DNA from: an uncultured bacterium
GTDB lineage: Bacteria > Cyanobacteriota > Vampirovibrionia > Gastranaerophilales > Gastranaerophilaceae
Direction of reading: 5' to 3'
NCBI GenBank assembly: GCA_902777855.1
Contig: CACYVN010000003.1
Coordinates: forward strand, 53,691-117,690
Length of the DNA: 64,000 nucleotides
Numbering within the stretch: position 1 is the stretch's first letter; every line of letters starts with the position of its first letter. Of the stretch, positions 16,032 to 24,987 are shown piece by piece. The notes beneath the pieces are model-generated. The model was not told where the DNA came from. It saw only the letters and a list, made by a program, of their open reading frames with translations, and did not search any database. The translations under genes and the position numbers were made by a program.

Positions 16032-17177
16032 ATGACAGAAAAAGACAAAAAAGTTAAGAAAAAAGTATCATTCCCCCATATGGGAACAGTCAGTTATGCC
16101 TGGTCTGCAGCATTAAGAATAATCGGATGCGAGCCATATGTAGAACCATACACAAGCAAAAAAACACTTTCGTTAGGGACAAAGCATTCCCCTGAAGCAA
16201 TTTGTATTCCGTACAAATTAATTTTAGGCAACTTTATTGAAGCGATTGAAGGCGGAGCAGATTATGTTGCAATGATTACATCTCCGGGGTGTTGCCGTTT
16301 AGGAGAATACGGAAAATGTATTGCTAATGCTCTTAAAGATTTAGGGTATGAGGCTAAATACATTGAAATGCAACTTTATGACGGAATAAAAGGGATGTAT
16401 GACTTTTTAAGAAAAGTCAGCGAAACAAATAATCTGTTGTTATTCTCACGGGCAATATTAATTGCAATGATTAAAACATTTATGCTTGACAGTCTTGAAA
16501 CAAAATTATCATATTACCGTGCAAGAGAAATACACTCCGGAGATGCAGAAAAACAATACAAAAAAGCTCTTAAAATTATTGATGAAAATGATACAATTGC
16601 CGGCTTAAGCAAAGCAAGAAAACTTGTTGATAATGAAATGAAAAAGGTAGAAATTAATCCGGAAAAAGATGTGTTGTATGTTGATATTACAGGTGAAATA
16701 TACATTGTTAACGATGAGTTTTCCAATCAAAATATTGAGCGTGAACTTGGCAGAATGGGAGTACAGGTCAGACGCAGCCTTACATTAACAAGTTTTTTAA
16801 AAGATGCTATTATTCCAAAAATATTCAGAAAAGGTGAAACACATTTACAAAGAGCATTCAGACTCGCCAAACCATATTTAATGAGAGATATAGGCGGAGA
16901 TTCATTAGAATGTGTTTCTGATGTTGTATACGCACAGGAAAGAGGCGCTGACGGAATTATTCATCTTAGTCCGTTCACATGTATGCCTGAAATTATGTCA
17001 CAAAATATTTTTCCTGCAATGAGAGAAGATTGTGACATCCCTATTTTGGCATTAATCATGGATGAACAAACAGGTCGCGCAGGCTATATTACAAGAATAG
17101 AAGCTTTTGTCGATTTGATGCGAAGAAGAAAAAGAAAACTGCAAAATTCTAAACAACAGGTAACAAATAATAAATAA
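16032..17177 (+). CDS. CoA protein activase / 2-hydroxyacyl-CoA dehydratase-related protein (DUF2229-like)
   Basis: 381 aa. It resembles the CoA-substrate-specific activase-associated family (2-hydroxyglutaryl-CoA dehydratase component D-like). Visible motifs are 'SFPHMGTVSYAWSAALR', 'GTKHSPEAICIPYKLILGN', 'MITSPGCCRLGEYGKC' and 'HLSPFTCMPEIMSQNIFPAM'. Conserved Cys in 'EAICIPYK', 'PGCCRLGEYGKC' and 'PFTCMPE' are likely [4Fe-4S] ligands. Family members work with ATP-dependent radical dehydratases or as stand-alone reductive activation proteins; the substrate here is unknown. It starts 2 bp after gcvPB and is probably co-transcribed. The C-terminus is very basic. Confidence 0.75.
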   Translation: MTEKDKKVKKKVSFPHMGTVSYAWSAALRIIGCEPYVEPYTSKKTLSLGTKHSPEAICIPYKLILGNFIEAIEGGADYVAMITSPGCCRLGEYGKCIANALKDLGYEAKYIEMQLYDGIKGMYDFLRKVSETNNLLLFSRAILIAMIKTFMLDSLETKLSYYRAREIHSGDAEKQYKKALKIIDENDTIAGLSKARKLVDNEMKKVEINPEKDVLYVDITGEIYIVNDEFSNQNIERELGRMGVQVRRSLTLTSFLKDAIIPKIFRKGETHLQRAFRLAKPYLMRDIGGDSLECVSDVVYAQERGADGIIHLSPFTCMPEIMSQNIFPAMREDCDIPILALIMDEQTGRAGYITRIEAFVDLMRRRKRKLQNSKQQVTNNK

Positions 17178-17200
17178 CCTTAAATTTTAGAGGAAAACCA

Positions 17201-17932
17201 ATGTTAAAACTTTTGAAAGAGAATTTTATATATACAAATGCTTGCATAATTCTTGCAACCCCGATGGTTTTATTTTTCATATTTTTACAATTATATATAC
17301 AGACATTTCAGTATAATTTATCTTCAACATTGAGTTATCTGACCTTTTTTATAACACTCTGGATAGCAATAAGCGGTTGTTTTGCCGGATGGTTTTATAT
17401 GGTAAAAAAGACTTTACAGTTTTCAAAAAAAACATTTCTTTTTGACACTGACAGAATAACAGCATTAACAAAACTGTTCATTTGTCTGTTTAAAGGTGTT
17501 GGAAGATTCTTTTTACCGTTTCTGATTGTAATTGCAACATTTTTTATATTTAAAATTATCAAACTTTTATTCCTAATTGTTATCTATAATTCAGATTTAA
17601 ATGCAAAATATGAAATTATATCTGTATGTAGTATAATAGTTGTATTTTTTATTTCGTATTGGTTTATATTTTGGATTCCCGAAATAGTTTATACATACAA
17701 AAACCCGTTTAAAACATTGGTAAATGCATTCAAAAAAGCATATATATCTTTCAAAATTTCATTTCCCCTGTACCTAATGTTGTGTTTATTCGGTATCGGA
17801 TTACATTTTGCCATAATCAATTCACAAACATTACCTTTTGTTTATTTTTTATTGCTAATATTGTCTTATTATTATATTTTATATTCAGTTTTACTTGTAT
17901 TTAGACATTATGAAAGCAATTTTATCGAATAA
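17201..17932 (+). CDS. Hypothetical polytopic membrane protein
   Basis: 243 aa with about six hydrophobic helices; no family recognised. The layout (two N-terminal helices, a short amphipathic cytoplasmic loop, then two helix pairs) resembles glycerophosphoryl-diester-phosphodiesterase-type or DUF975-like membrane proteins, but the match is not specific. GAGG lies upstream of the ATG. The 3' end overlaps the start of miaA by 23 bp, so the two are coupled. Confidence 0.72.
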   Translation: MLKLLKENFIYTNACIILATPMVLFFIFLQLYIQTFQYNLSSTLSYLTFFITLWIAISGCFAGWFYMVKKTLQFSKKTFLFDTDRITALTKLFICLFKGVGRFFLPFLIVIATFFIFKIIKLLFLIVIYNSDLNAKYEIISVCSIIVVFFISYWFIFWIPEIVYTYKNPFKTLVNAFKKAYISFKISFPLYLMLCLFGIGLHFAIINSQTLPFVYFLLLILSYYYILYSVLLVFRHYESNFIE

Positions 17933-18794
17933 AATAAAAGTTATAGCAATCGTCGGAGCCACAGCAAGCGGGAAAACAGCTTATTCAATTGATTTGGCAA
18001 AAAAAATCGACGGAGAAATAATTTCTGCAGATTCAAGGATTGTGTATAAAGATTTAGACATTGGAACTGCAAAACCGACAAAAGAAGAAATGTGCGGAAT
18101 CCCGCATTATATGATTGATATTGTTGAACCGACATTTGATTATTCTGCAGGACTATACAAGCAACAAGCTTCTGAAATTATAAAAAATATCAGCTTCAGA
18201 GGCAAAATACCTATAGTTGTCGGCGGGACAGGTTTATATACAGATATATTACTAAAAGGATTTGATTTGCCAAATATCAAGCCAGATAAAAAAATGCGGG
18301 CGAAATTAGAGAAACTTTCAAATGAAGAATTGTATGAAATGCTTGAAAATAAAGATAAATTTGGGGCTCAAACAATAGATAAAAATGACCGAAAAAAGAT
18401 AATCCGTTCAATTGAAATTATAGCACAGACAGGAAACACACTGGCAAATTCAAGAGGAAAATCCATTAGTGAATACGATGTTGAATGGATAGGGAAAAAT
18501 TACCCGAGAGAAATATTATATCAAAGAATAAACAACAGAATAGATATTATGCTTGAGCAGGGTCTTATAGAAGAAACAAAAGAGCTTTTAAACAAATACG
18601 GCAGAGCTTACAATATAATAAATACTATAGGTTACCGTGAAATTATACAATATCTTGACGGTATACTGTCTATGGATGAAAGCATTGAACTATTGAAGAA
18701 AAATACACGTAATTATGCAAAACGTCAACTGACATGGTTTCGAAAAAATGCGGATATTAAATGGGATGTTTTTCCTGAAAAATTAAACAAATAA
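17910..18794 (+). CDS. miaA: tRNA dimethylallyltransferase
   Basis: 294 aa. It transfers a dimethylallyl group from DMAPP to A37 of tRNAs reading UNN codons. The P-loop 'IVGATASGKTAYSIDLA' and the signature 'ISADSRIVYKDLDIGTAKPT' are clear. The C-terminal 'NYAKRQLTWFRKN' is the family end motif. ATG 17910 is chosen over an in-frame TTG five codons upstream. MiaB, which acts next (2-methylthiolation), is encoded at 62081. The gene meets its convergent neighbour with no spacing. Confidence 0.95.
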   Translation: MKAILSNKIKVIAIVGATASGKTAYSIDLAKKIDGEIISADSRIVYKDLDIGTAKPTKEEMCGIPHYMIDIVEPTFDYSAGLYKQQASEIIKNISFRGKIPIVVGGTGLYTDILLKGFDLPNIKPDKKMRAKLEKLSNEELYEMLENKDKFGAQTIDKNDRKKIIRSIEIIAQTGNTLANSRGKSISEYDVEWIGKNYPREILYQRINNRIDIMLEQGLIEETKELLNKYGRAYNIINTIGYREIIQYLDGILSMDESIELLKKNTRNYAKRQLTWFRKNADIKWDVFPEKLNK

Positions 18795-19241
18795 TCAGGC
18801 TCTGATTTTCATTACAACTTTTTTTACTGTTTCACTCTTTTCGTCAGTACAAACCTGAGGAGCATGAGCTTCATGTGGAAACAACATGACAAAATTATCT
18901 CCGGTTAAAGTTACCTTAGGATAGTCATTTACCTTTTCTTTATAAAAAATAATATCTTTGACTGCATCATAAGGTTCATAAGGATTTAATCCTGATTTGT
19001 CTGTATAAAAAATACTTTCAGACCCGCTTAATAATATTTGAATATCAATATATTTTTCGTGGGCTTCAAATTTGGCATCTGATAAAAATTTAGTATTATA
19101 AGTTTCAATATTCACATATATATCGTCTGATAAAATAATACGACCAGACTCTCTATTACACTGCAAAGAATTGATAAAATTTCTTGCTTCGCTTGGAATT
19201 TGAGTGTATATGTTAATATTTTTGAGTTTATCAGTTATCAT
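18795..19241 (-). CDS. YhcH/YjgK/YiaL (DUF386) family protein
   Basis: 148 aa cupin-like family. Members include E. coli YhcH (NanQ), which acts in sialic acid anomerisation, and YiaL. Matching segments are 'EAHEKYIDIQILLSGSESI' and 'FVMLFPHEAHAPQ', with the metal-binding His/Glu pattern. No sialic acid or sugar operon is adjacent, so the substrate is open. It is downstream of nothing in its own direction except the prepilin-like gene, 10 bp past its start side. Confidence 0.85.
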   Translation of the reverse strand: MITDKLKNINIYTQIPSEARNFINSLQCNRESGRIILSDDIYVNIETYNTKFLSDAKFEAHEKYIDIQILLSGSESIFYTDKSGLNPYEPYDAVKDIIFYKEKVNDYPKVTLTGDNFVMLFPHEAHAPQVCTDEKSETVKKVVMKIRA

Positions 19242-19251
19242 AATGAACTTT

Positions 19252-21408
19252 CTATAAAAATTTAATCTTATTTTTTAATTTTACGAAGCATCTGTGTTTA
19301 AAACAAGGATTATTATCAGAGCGGATAAACATATCAATAGGTGACATGCTGTTTCTGAATTTAGAACCTAAGTTCTGGCAATAAGGCGTAAATGCACTTA
19401 TATCAGTTGAAAAACAAAGTGCTCGTGCATAAGGAATTGACGGGTAAGCAATAATTTTTTTTCTTTTCCCGTTTACAATATCATAATAAAATACATCAGC
19501 ACTAAGTGCCGAACTGTTGCCCCCCTGGAATAAAGAAGAACTGTCATATTGTTGTTCTCCTCCATTAGCTTTTGCGGCATTAAGCGGATAAGCAGGATAA
19601 ACACTACCATTAGAACTTATATAAAATGGAAAAACATCTTTCCACAAAGTTCCGCCACCGCCCATATCATCATTATCCTTTGTACCATTTACATCAATAA
19701 ATACTGTAAAACCATTTATTGCATATGTCCTCGGATCTTTTAAATAATCGTTCCCACTGTACATATGAATTAAATCAGAAAAATCAGCCGTTGAACAACA
19801 ATTTCTTGAATCCTGTAGTTTAATAGAAGATTCCCCGGCATCAATTGTAAAGCATTTTTCATCATTTTTACAATAATAATTTGAGCCAGAATTGCAAGCA
19901 TTTTCAGCAGTATCGGCCATATGCTTACACACGTTTGTCGGAGGTTCATAATCATCCGGATTAAATGACAGACCTGCAATAGATGCTGATTTATCACTCA
20001 AAATCCACATTCTTAAACCGTTAGCAAATATAATATTTGGCTCAATATTATTAAATGCACCCTGAACAGCTTTTGCGGACAGATAAGGTGTATTGCTTGC
20101 AGTTATAGCATTATATAGATCTTTGTAATAATCAATTCCGCTATCACCAGCTTCCGTGAATACATTACAATTATGTTTAGATACATTCCAATTATATGAA
20201 ACAAGTTCACAAAATCTTTTTGCTTTAACAATAGGAGCATTACTTACACAGGTATTATCCACAAGATGAGAACCTGACGGACAACTATTTCCTGATATAT
20301 TACAAATTGTAGGAGCATCCGCATTATTAGGAGTATAACCTTCAGAACAAACACATCTTTCCAATGACGGACTGTAATATGAGTGCTGCGGGCAGCAACT
20401 GCCCGACTTTTCGTTAAATGCACCAAGATTACAATTCAGGCATGGAATAGTACTGCTTACATAATACGGATATTTACCATCTGTCGGAGCAGGACAACAA
20501 ATATTTCTGTTATTGACAGCAATTGCCGGATGAGAAGCATCACAAGAACAGAAAAACGCAGTTCCGCTTGCATTATTGTCCATTGATTTTAAACCGTACA
20601 TATCACAGGTAATTGTATTACTGAGTGATGTATCAGTGCTTATTGTATTATTTGGAGAGGATGAAGTTCCAAAATCCGGATCATTAACCGTAACTATACA
20701 CTCTCCATAAGATGCGATATTTGATGTCTGAGTTAATAAGACTTCTTTATAGCATGATTTTGATTCAGATGAACAATTGTATGCTCCTGAACAATTTTGA
20801 GATAACCATTTACAATATTCACTTGCACTATCAGCAGTTGAAGATAATTTTGTCTTAACAGCTGATAGGGACATATTAGGGCACATAAATCTTTTTCTGA
20901 TAAAATCATCAGTTTTAAATAAATCCTTACACAAGCTTTCATTTTGAACTGTTTGAATCTCAGTAGCAGACCACGTATTACCAGCATATATATCATAATC
21001 TTTTACAACATGCGTGTTCCCTAAACATACCCGGACATAGTCATATTCATAACTCGGGAATGAGACAATTTCAGAAGTCTGAAGATCTGCATAAGCCTTT
21101 GGACTGATAATATTTAATAATTTATTTGCATAATTTGCAATATAATTTCGCAGATTTAGCGGAGAATAGTAGTTATAAGATGTTTCATTTCCCGGAATAG
21201 CTGATTCAGGATCGCCGAAAGCTACAATCTGAGAACCCATTTTCTCAACTGTTTTGAATGCAAGGTAATATGCAAATTCATCGGTTTTTTTAGCCTGATT
21301 AGTAATAAGAGGCAAAGTAAGCATAATTAAAATACTCACAATTAAAAGACTTATGCCTATTTCCATAAGTGTAAAAGCCTTTTTAATCTTAGATTTATAA
21401 TCAATCAT
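19252..21408 (-). CDS. Large Cys-rich prepilin-like protein
   Basis: 718 aa. It has a type IV prepilin N-terminus: a short basic leader (MIDYKSKIKKA) and then FTLMEIGISLLIVSILIMLT, with Glu at +5 and a hydrophobic helix. The residue before the cleavage site is Ala rather than the usual Gly. The exported part is unusually long and Cys-rich. Residues about 230-400 hold Cys clusters resembling EGF/keratin-like extracellular modules ('CPQHSYYSPSLERCVCSEG', 'CPSGSHLVDNTC'). It is likely a surface pseudopilin or minor pilin processed by the PilD-like peptidase at 10116. Disulfide formation outside the cytoplasm is expected. No other pilus assembly genes are present. Confidence 0.85.
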   Translation of the reverse strand: MIDYKSKIKKAFTLMEIGISLLIVSILIMLTLPLITNQAKKTDEFAYYLAFKTVEKMGSQIVAFGDPESAIPGNETSYNYYSPLNLRNYIANYANKLLNIISPKAYADLQTSEIVSFPSYEYDYVRVCLGNTHVVKDYDIYAGNTWSATEIQTVQNESLCKDLFKTDDFIRKRFMCPNMSLSAVKTKLSSTADSASEYCKWLSQNCSGAYNCSSESKSCYKEVLLTQTSNIASYGECIVTVNDPDFGTSSSPNNTISTDTSLSNTITCDMYGLKSMDNNASGTAFFCSCDASHPAIAVNNRNICCPAPTDGKYPYYVSSTIPCLNCNLGAFNEKSGSCCPQHSYYSPSLERCVCSEGYTPNNADAPTICNISGNSCPSGSHLVDNTCVSNAPIVKAKRFCELVSYNWNVSKHNCNVFTEAGDSGIDYYKDLYNAITASNTPYLSAKAVQGAFNNIEPNIIFANGLRMWILSDKSASIAGLSFNPDDYEPPTNVCKHMADTAENACNSGSNYYCKNDEKCFTIDAGESSIKLQDSRNCCSTADFSDLIHMYSGNDYLKDPRTYAINGFTVFIDVNGTKDNDDMGGGGTLWKDVFPFYISSNGSVYPAYPLNAAKANGGEQQYDSSSLFQGGNSSALSADVFYYDIVNGKRKKIIAYPSIPYARALCFSTDISAFTPYCQNLGSKFRNSMSPIDMFIRSDNNPCFKHRCFVKLKNKIKFL

Positions 21409-21433
21409 TAACTATACCCCCGAATCAGTAGTA

Positions 21434-22258
21434 TTATTTTAATTCTTCAATTGCCTTTAGATAGTCAGGTTCTTTTGGTGCAGTTCCATGCCATCCGGGA
21501 TTATTTTCCATAAAGCTGACACCTTTACCCTTTACTGTTTTAGCAACAATAACAGTTGGCTTATCCGATTGTTTCGCAGATTGAAATGCATCATATATAT
21601 CCGGAATATTGTGTCCGTCAATTTCTATAACATTCCAGCCAAAAGATTTTAATTTTGCTGATAAATCTCCAAGAGCCATTACATTTTCAGTATTACCGTC
21701 AATCTGAAGCATATTACGATCAACGATGGCAACAAGGTTGTTAAGATTTCTGTGTGCCCCCTGCATCAAAGCTTCCCAGACATTACCTTCCTGAATTTCC
21801 CCGTCACCAAGTAAGACAAAAACATTTGCGGGATTATTATCAAGTTTTAATGCCATTGCAATACCACAGGCAAAAGACAAACCCTGTCCCAAAGAACCCG
21901 TACCGACTTCAACGCCAGGAGTATATGCTGTAGGATGTCCCTGTAAACGAGTTCCTAATTTTCTGAACGATTTTAATTCTTTTTTGTCAAAATAACCAAT
22001 CTGGCTCATAACCGAATATAATAAAGGAGAAACATGCCCTTTTGATAAAACAAATCTGTCCCTTGTTTCAAAATTCTCAGATTCTTTCCATCTTAATTCG
22101 TGATGCATGCATTTGTGAAACAAAACTGTCAGCAATTCGCACGCACTTAATGAGCCCCCGATATGACCCGACTGAGCAGAATACACCATTTCAATAATGT
22201 TCCTGCGATTTTCTTTACATAAAATTTCCAATTCTTTTATTTCATCTGTAGATAACAT
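21434..22258 (-). CDS. Transketolase, N-terminal (TPP-binding) subunit
   Basis: 274 aa, equal to the first third of a full transketolase. It matches the split transketolase type: 'SAQSGHIGGSLSACELLTVL', 'RDRFVLSKGHVSPLLYS', 'GSLGQGLSFACGIAMALK' and the TPP/Mg motif 'LLGDGEIQEGNVWEAL'. It should form a two-subunit enzyme with a separate C-terminal subunit, which usually lies immediately downstream. Here the next gene downstream is the prepilin-like protein, so the partner must be elsewhere. It lies 2 bp after the WecG-type gene in the same direction. Confidence 0.92.
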   Translation of the reverse strand: MLSTDEIKELEILCKENRRNIIEMVYSAQSGHIGGSLSACELLTVLFHKCMHHELRWKESENFETRDRFVLSKGHVSPLLYSVMSQIGYFDKKELKSFRKLGTRLQGHPTAYTPGVEVGTGSLGQGLSFACGIAMALKLDNNPANVFVLLGDGEIQEGNVWEALMQGAHRNLNNLVAIVDRNMLQIDGNTENVMALGDLSAKLKSFGWNVIEIDGHNIPDIYDAFQSAKQSDKPTVIVAKTVKGKGVSFMENNPGWHGTAPKEPDYLKAIEELK

Positions 22259-22260
22259 AA

Positions 22261-22977
22261 TTATTTATTTGACAACCTTTCTTTAATAACTTTTAAAACA
22301 AACAACGGTAAAGTCGGGAATATTCGTTTAATTCGCCTTGGGTCAGATACAGTACGATATAACCACTCCAAACCCAAATTTCTGTAAAGTACTGGGGCTC
22401 TTTTTACTGTTCCTGCCCAAACATCAAAACTCCCGCCCAATCCGATAAATATTGAATCCGGTAACAAAGTTCTGATTTTATTGATAAAAAATTCCTGCTT
22501 TGGAGAACCGAGTGCAACCAATATTAATTTTGGAGCTTTATCGGTCAATTCTTTAACAATTTCCGCATCATCATCAAAATAACCGTTATGATAGTATACA
22601 ATATTTAAATCCGGTAATTCTGCTTTTAAATTCACAACCGCATTTTCAACAACATCTTGTTTAGCCCCTATCAATGCCACGGATTTTTTAAGATAATAAA
22701 TCCGTTTGATAAGAGCTTTACCTAAATCGATGCCGGCAATTCGTTTAACATCATGTCCTAAAATTTTTAGGCCTAATTCAACACCAATTCCATCAGGTAC
22801 GACCATTTGTGATGAATTAATTATACTTTTAAGTTCAGAATTTTTATCAGCACATTGAATCATTTCAGGATTAATCGTAACTATCTGACCCGGTTTATTG
22901 ACTATATAATCAACAGCCTGATCAAACGAAAAAGTATCGACTCCATATCCCAAAATATCAACCGTGTTTCTTTCCAT
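22261..22977 (-). CDS. Glycosyltransferase, WecG/TagA/CpsF family
   Basis: 238 aa. This GT26 family adds N-acetylmannosamine(-uronic acid) or similar sugars to undecaprenyl-linked intermediates at the inner membrane. Motifs: 'VDILGYGVDTFSFDQAV', 'PDGIGVELGLKILG', 'RIAGIDL', 'LILVALGSPKQEFF' and 'GLGGSFDVWAGTVKRAP'. An in-frame ATG at 22995 would add six residues, but a perfect -10 box (TATAAT, 22984-22989 complement) lies between the two ATGs and ends 6 nt before ATG 22977. The shorter start is therefore preferred and the message is probably leaderless. Confidence 0.9.
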   Translation of the reverse strand: MERNTVDILGYGVDTFSFDQAVDYIVNKPGQIVTINPEMIQCADKNSELKSIINSSQMVVPDGIGVELGLKILGHDVKRIAGIDLGKALIKRIYYLKKSVALIGAKQDVVENAVVNLKAELPDLNIVYYHNGYFDDDAEIVKELTDKAPKLILVALGSPKQEFFINKIRTLLPDSIFIGLGGSFDVWAGTVKRAPVLYRNLGLEWLYRTVSDPRRIKRIFPTLPLFVLKVIKERLSNK

Positions 22978-22983
22978 ATTGTT

Positions 22984-22989
22984 ATTATA
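22984..22989 (-). promoter_or_regulatory. -10 box of the WecG-type gene
   Basis: TATAAT on the complement strand, 6 nt before ATG 22977, with no Shine-Dalgarno between. The predicted transcription start is at or next to the start codon. Confidence 0.5.
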
Positions 22990-23007
22990 ACACATTAAGG
23001 ATAATTA

Positions 23008-23016
23008 TGCTATAAT
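23008..23016 (+). promoter_or_regulatory. Extended -10 box of the 278-aa secreted protein gene
   Basis: TGCTATAAT (extended -10) ending 10 nt before the ATG at 23027, with no Shine-Dalgarno in between. It is divergent from the promoter at 22984-22989. Confidence 0.55.
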
Positions 23017-23026
23017 TTTAAATAAG

Positions 23027-23863
23027 ATGAGAAAGTTATTCATAAAGGTATTTTTATCTTTTATTTTTACAGTTGTTTCGGCACTGAATGTACATGCCGT
23101 TCAGTTTGATTTGCTTGTTTTGCCAACAGATGTTTTTTCAGTCTGCGACAATTATTTTTGTTTTCCTGAAGTTTCAAATATTGTTGCAGATGATGTTATT
23201 TCAAATCTTAAAAATAATAAAAATATAAATGTTAAAACATTATATGAAGCCAGGCAGAAATTAAATTCAAACTACCAGTTAAAGCAAAAAACATTGAATG
23301 CGATAAATTTGTATTCAACAAATGACAAAATAGACTTTAAATCTTTAAATGAAATTGCAAATGCATTTAATGTAAAATCAATTTTGCTCATAAGCACTTA
23401 TACCATAAATGATAAAACAGAGTTAAGGCGGAATCTTTGGGATACACTTGAAATCACCACAGCTTTTAAAATAACTTATCCGTTTCAGCTTAAAACATCA
23501 GCAGTTTTAATAGACTGTGTTAATTCACTTGTTATGTGGAGCGGGAAATATACAAAAAATGTATCCGATACTTATGGATATTACAGCGCACAAAATCAAA
23601 CACAGGCGTTGTCACAATTAGAAAAAATCAAACAATACTCTTATGATATTATTTCAAAAAATATCAGTCAGAATGTTTATATGAGATTTTTCCCAAAAGA
23701 TGTAAGAACTTTTGAAGTATCAAAAACAAAAAAAGAAGATGCTCAGACTAAGTTTGTACCTAATGCATTAGAGCATCTTTCAGATCCGCATATTCGCAAG
23801 GAATTTGATAAAGATAATAATCAGAAATTCAGAGATTTTGATTTGGATGATTTCGTGTTTTAG
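23027..23863 (+). CDS. Hypothetical secreted protein
   Basis: 278 aa. The N-terminus [20 protein letters not shown] followed by NVHAVQ is a good Sec signal peptide with predicted cleavage after VHA. The mature part has no recognised domain. It contains two Cys close together ('[10 protein letters not shown]') that could form a disulfide, and a charged, disordered C-terminus. The composition and the pattern 'LLVLPTDVF ... ADDVISNL ... SILLIST' recall periplasmic proteins that compute a short-lived 'TolB-N-like' fold, but this is only a hint. The 3' end overlaps the convergent sigma gene by 4 bp. The promoter lies almost directly on the start codon. Confidence 0.75.
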   Translation: MRKLFIKVFLSFIFTVVSALNVHAVQFDLLVLPTDVFSVCDNYFCFPEVSNIVADDVISNLKNNKNINVKTLYEARQKLNSNYQLKQKTLNAINLYSTNDKIDFKSLNEIANAFNVKSILLISTYTINDKTELRRNLWDTLEITTAFKITYPFQLKTSAVLIDCVNSLVMWSGKYTKNVSDTYGYYSAQNQTQALSQLEKIKQYSYDIISKNISQNVYMRFFPKDVRTFEVSKTKKEDAQTKFVPNALEHLSDPHIRKEFDKDNNQKFRDFDLDDFVF

Positions 23864-24765
23864 TCTTTAATAAAATCTATAAAATGTTTTGTCTTCGGGT
23901 TTTGTCGCATTTTACAAAGAGCATTGCACTCAAGTTGTCTTATACGTTCTTTTGAATACCCTAAAATATTCCCGACTTCAAGCAATGTTTTAGCTTTACC
24001 AAGCCCAAGTCCAAAGCGCTGCTTAATTATTTCCTGTTCTTTTGAAGTAAGAATGTTCAAAATATTTGGCAATTCATCGCGCAGGTAATGTTCATTTACA
24101 GATTCTTCAGGATTAGAATGAGATTTATCCTCAACAAAATCACCGATATTAAGGTCATCAGTTACGGCAGTTTCTAAACTAAGCGGTTCAAGAATTATTG
24201 AATGTTTTATTTTTAATAATTGTTTTTCATCTATATTTAAAAAGTCACATAACTCGGCATCTGTCGGTAATCTGTTAAATTTTTCCGAAAGATACGAAAT
24301 AGCACGATTATATTTTTTAATTTTATCATTCATGTGAACAGGTATCCTGATAGATTTAGAATTATTGGCTATAGTCCTTGCAATAGCCTGCTTAATCCAC
24401 CATGTAGCATAAGTTGAAAATTTAAAGTTTTTTCTGTAATCAAATTTCTCAGCAGCCCTCATCAAACCTATTGAACCCTCCTGTACTAAATCCATAAAAA
24501 GAACTCCGCGCCCTGTATATTTTTTTGCAATACTTACTACAAGGCGCAGATTAGCCTGAACGAGTTTTTTCATTGCATTGTTGTCTTTTTGCTCCTTTAT
24601 TAGTCTTCCCAACTCTTTTTCCTGATTAGTTTTTAACAGTTTAAAACGACTGATTTCTTTGAGATAATCCTGCAAGATATCATCTTCAAATACAACATTA
24701 TCAAAATATTTATTTCCGTCACTGTTAATATCAAGTTTTTCATACTCCAATAATTCACTTGTCAT
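23860..24765 (-). CDS. RNA polymerase sigma factor, RpoD/SigA-like (group 1 or 2)
   Basis: 301 aa. Region 1.2 '[16 protein letters not shown]', region 2 '[20 protein letters not shown]' and '[19 protein letters not shown]', region 3 '[18 protein letters not shown]', region 4 '[20 protein letters not shown]' and helix-turn-helix '[19 protein letters not shown]'. It lacks the long region 1.1 of most primary sigma factors, so it may be the group 2 type common in Cyanobacteria or a compact primary factor. ATG 24765 is preferred over ATG 24771, because GAGGAG abuts the latter but lies 6 nt before the former. Confidence 0.9.
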   Translation of the reverse strand: MTSELLEYEKLDINSDGNKYFDNVVFEDDILQDYLKEISRFKLLKTNQEKELGRLIKEQKDNNAMKKLVQANLRLVVSIAKKYTGRGVLFMDLVQEGSIGLMRAAEKFDYRKNFKFSTYATWWIKQAIARTIANNSKSIRIPVHMNDKIKKYNRAISYLSEKFNRLPTDAELCDFLNIDEKQLLKIKHSIILEPLSLETAVTDDLNIGDFVEDKSHSNPEESVNEHYLRDELPNILNILTSKEQEIIKQRFGLGLGKAKTLLEVGNILGYSKERIRQLECNALCKMRQNPKTKHFIDFIKD

Positions 24766-24911
24766 TCTCATCTCCTCAATATCAATTAATCAACTTCCAT
24801 TTTTATTGACGAGGCACAAATAAAAAAGTTCCTCTTGACATTAAAAAATGTTCTTGATAATATAAGTCTTGCTAAAGAACATAGCAAAAGCTGAAAAATA
24901 AATAGTTATAA

Positions 24912-24987
24912 GGGCGTTTAGCTCAGTTGGTAGAGCGTCTCCCTTACAAGGAGAGGGTCATAAGTTCGAGTCTTATAACGCCCACCA
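24912..24987 (+). tRNA. tRNA-Val (TAC)
   Basis: Complete cloverleaf of 76 nt including an encoded CCA. The acceptor stem is GGGCGTT/AACGCCC. The D arm is GCTC...GAGC with AGTTGGTA. The anticodon stem is TCTCC/GGAGA around CTTACAA (anticodon TAC). The T arm is ATAAG/CTTAT around TTCGAGT. It is followed at once by a terminator. Its 3' 15 bp and the terminator are duplicated 165 bp downstream. Confidence 0.97.

Noticed and set aside
17895..17909. TTG start for miaA five codons upstream
   Set aside because: No ribosome-binding site, and ATG at 17910 gives the normal MiaA N-terminus length before the P-loop.
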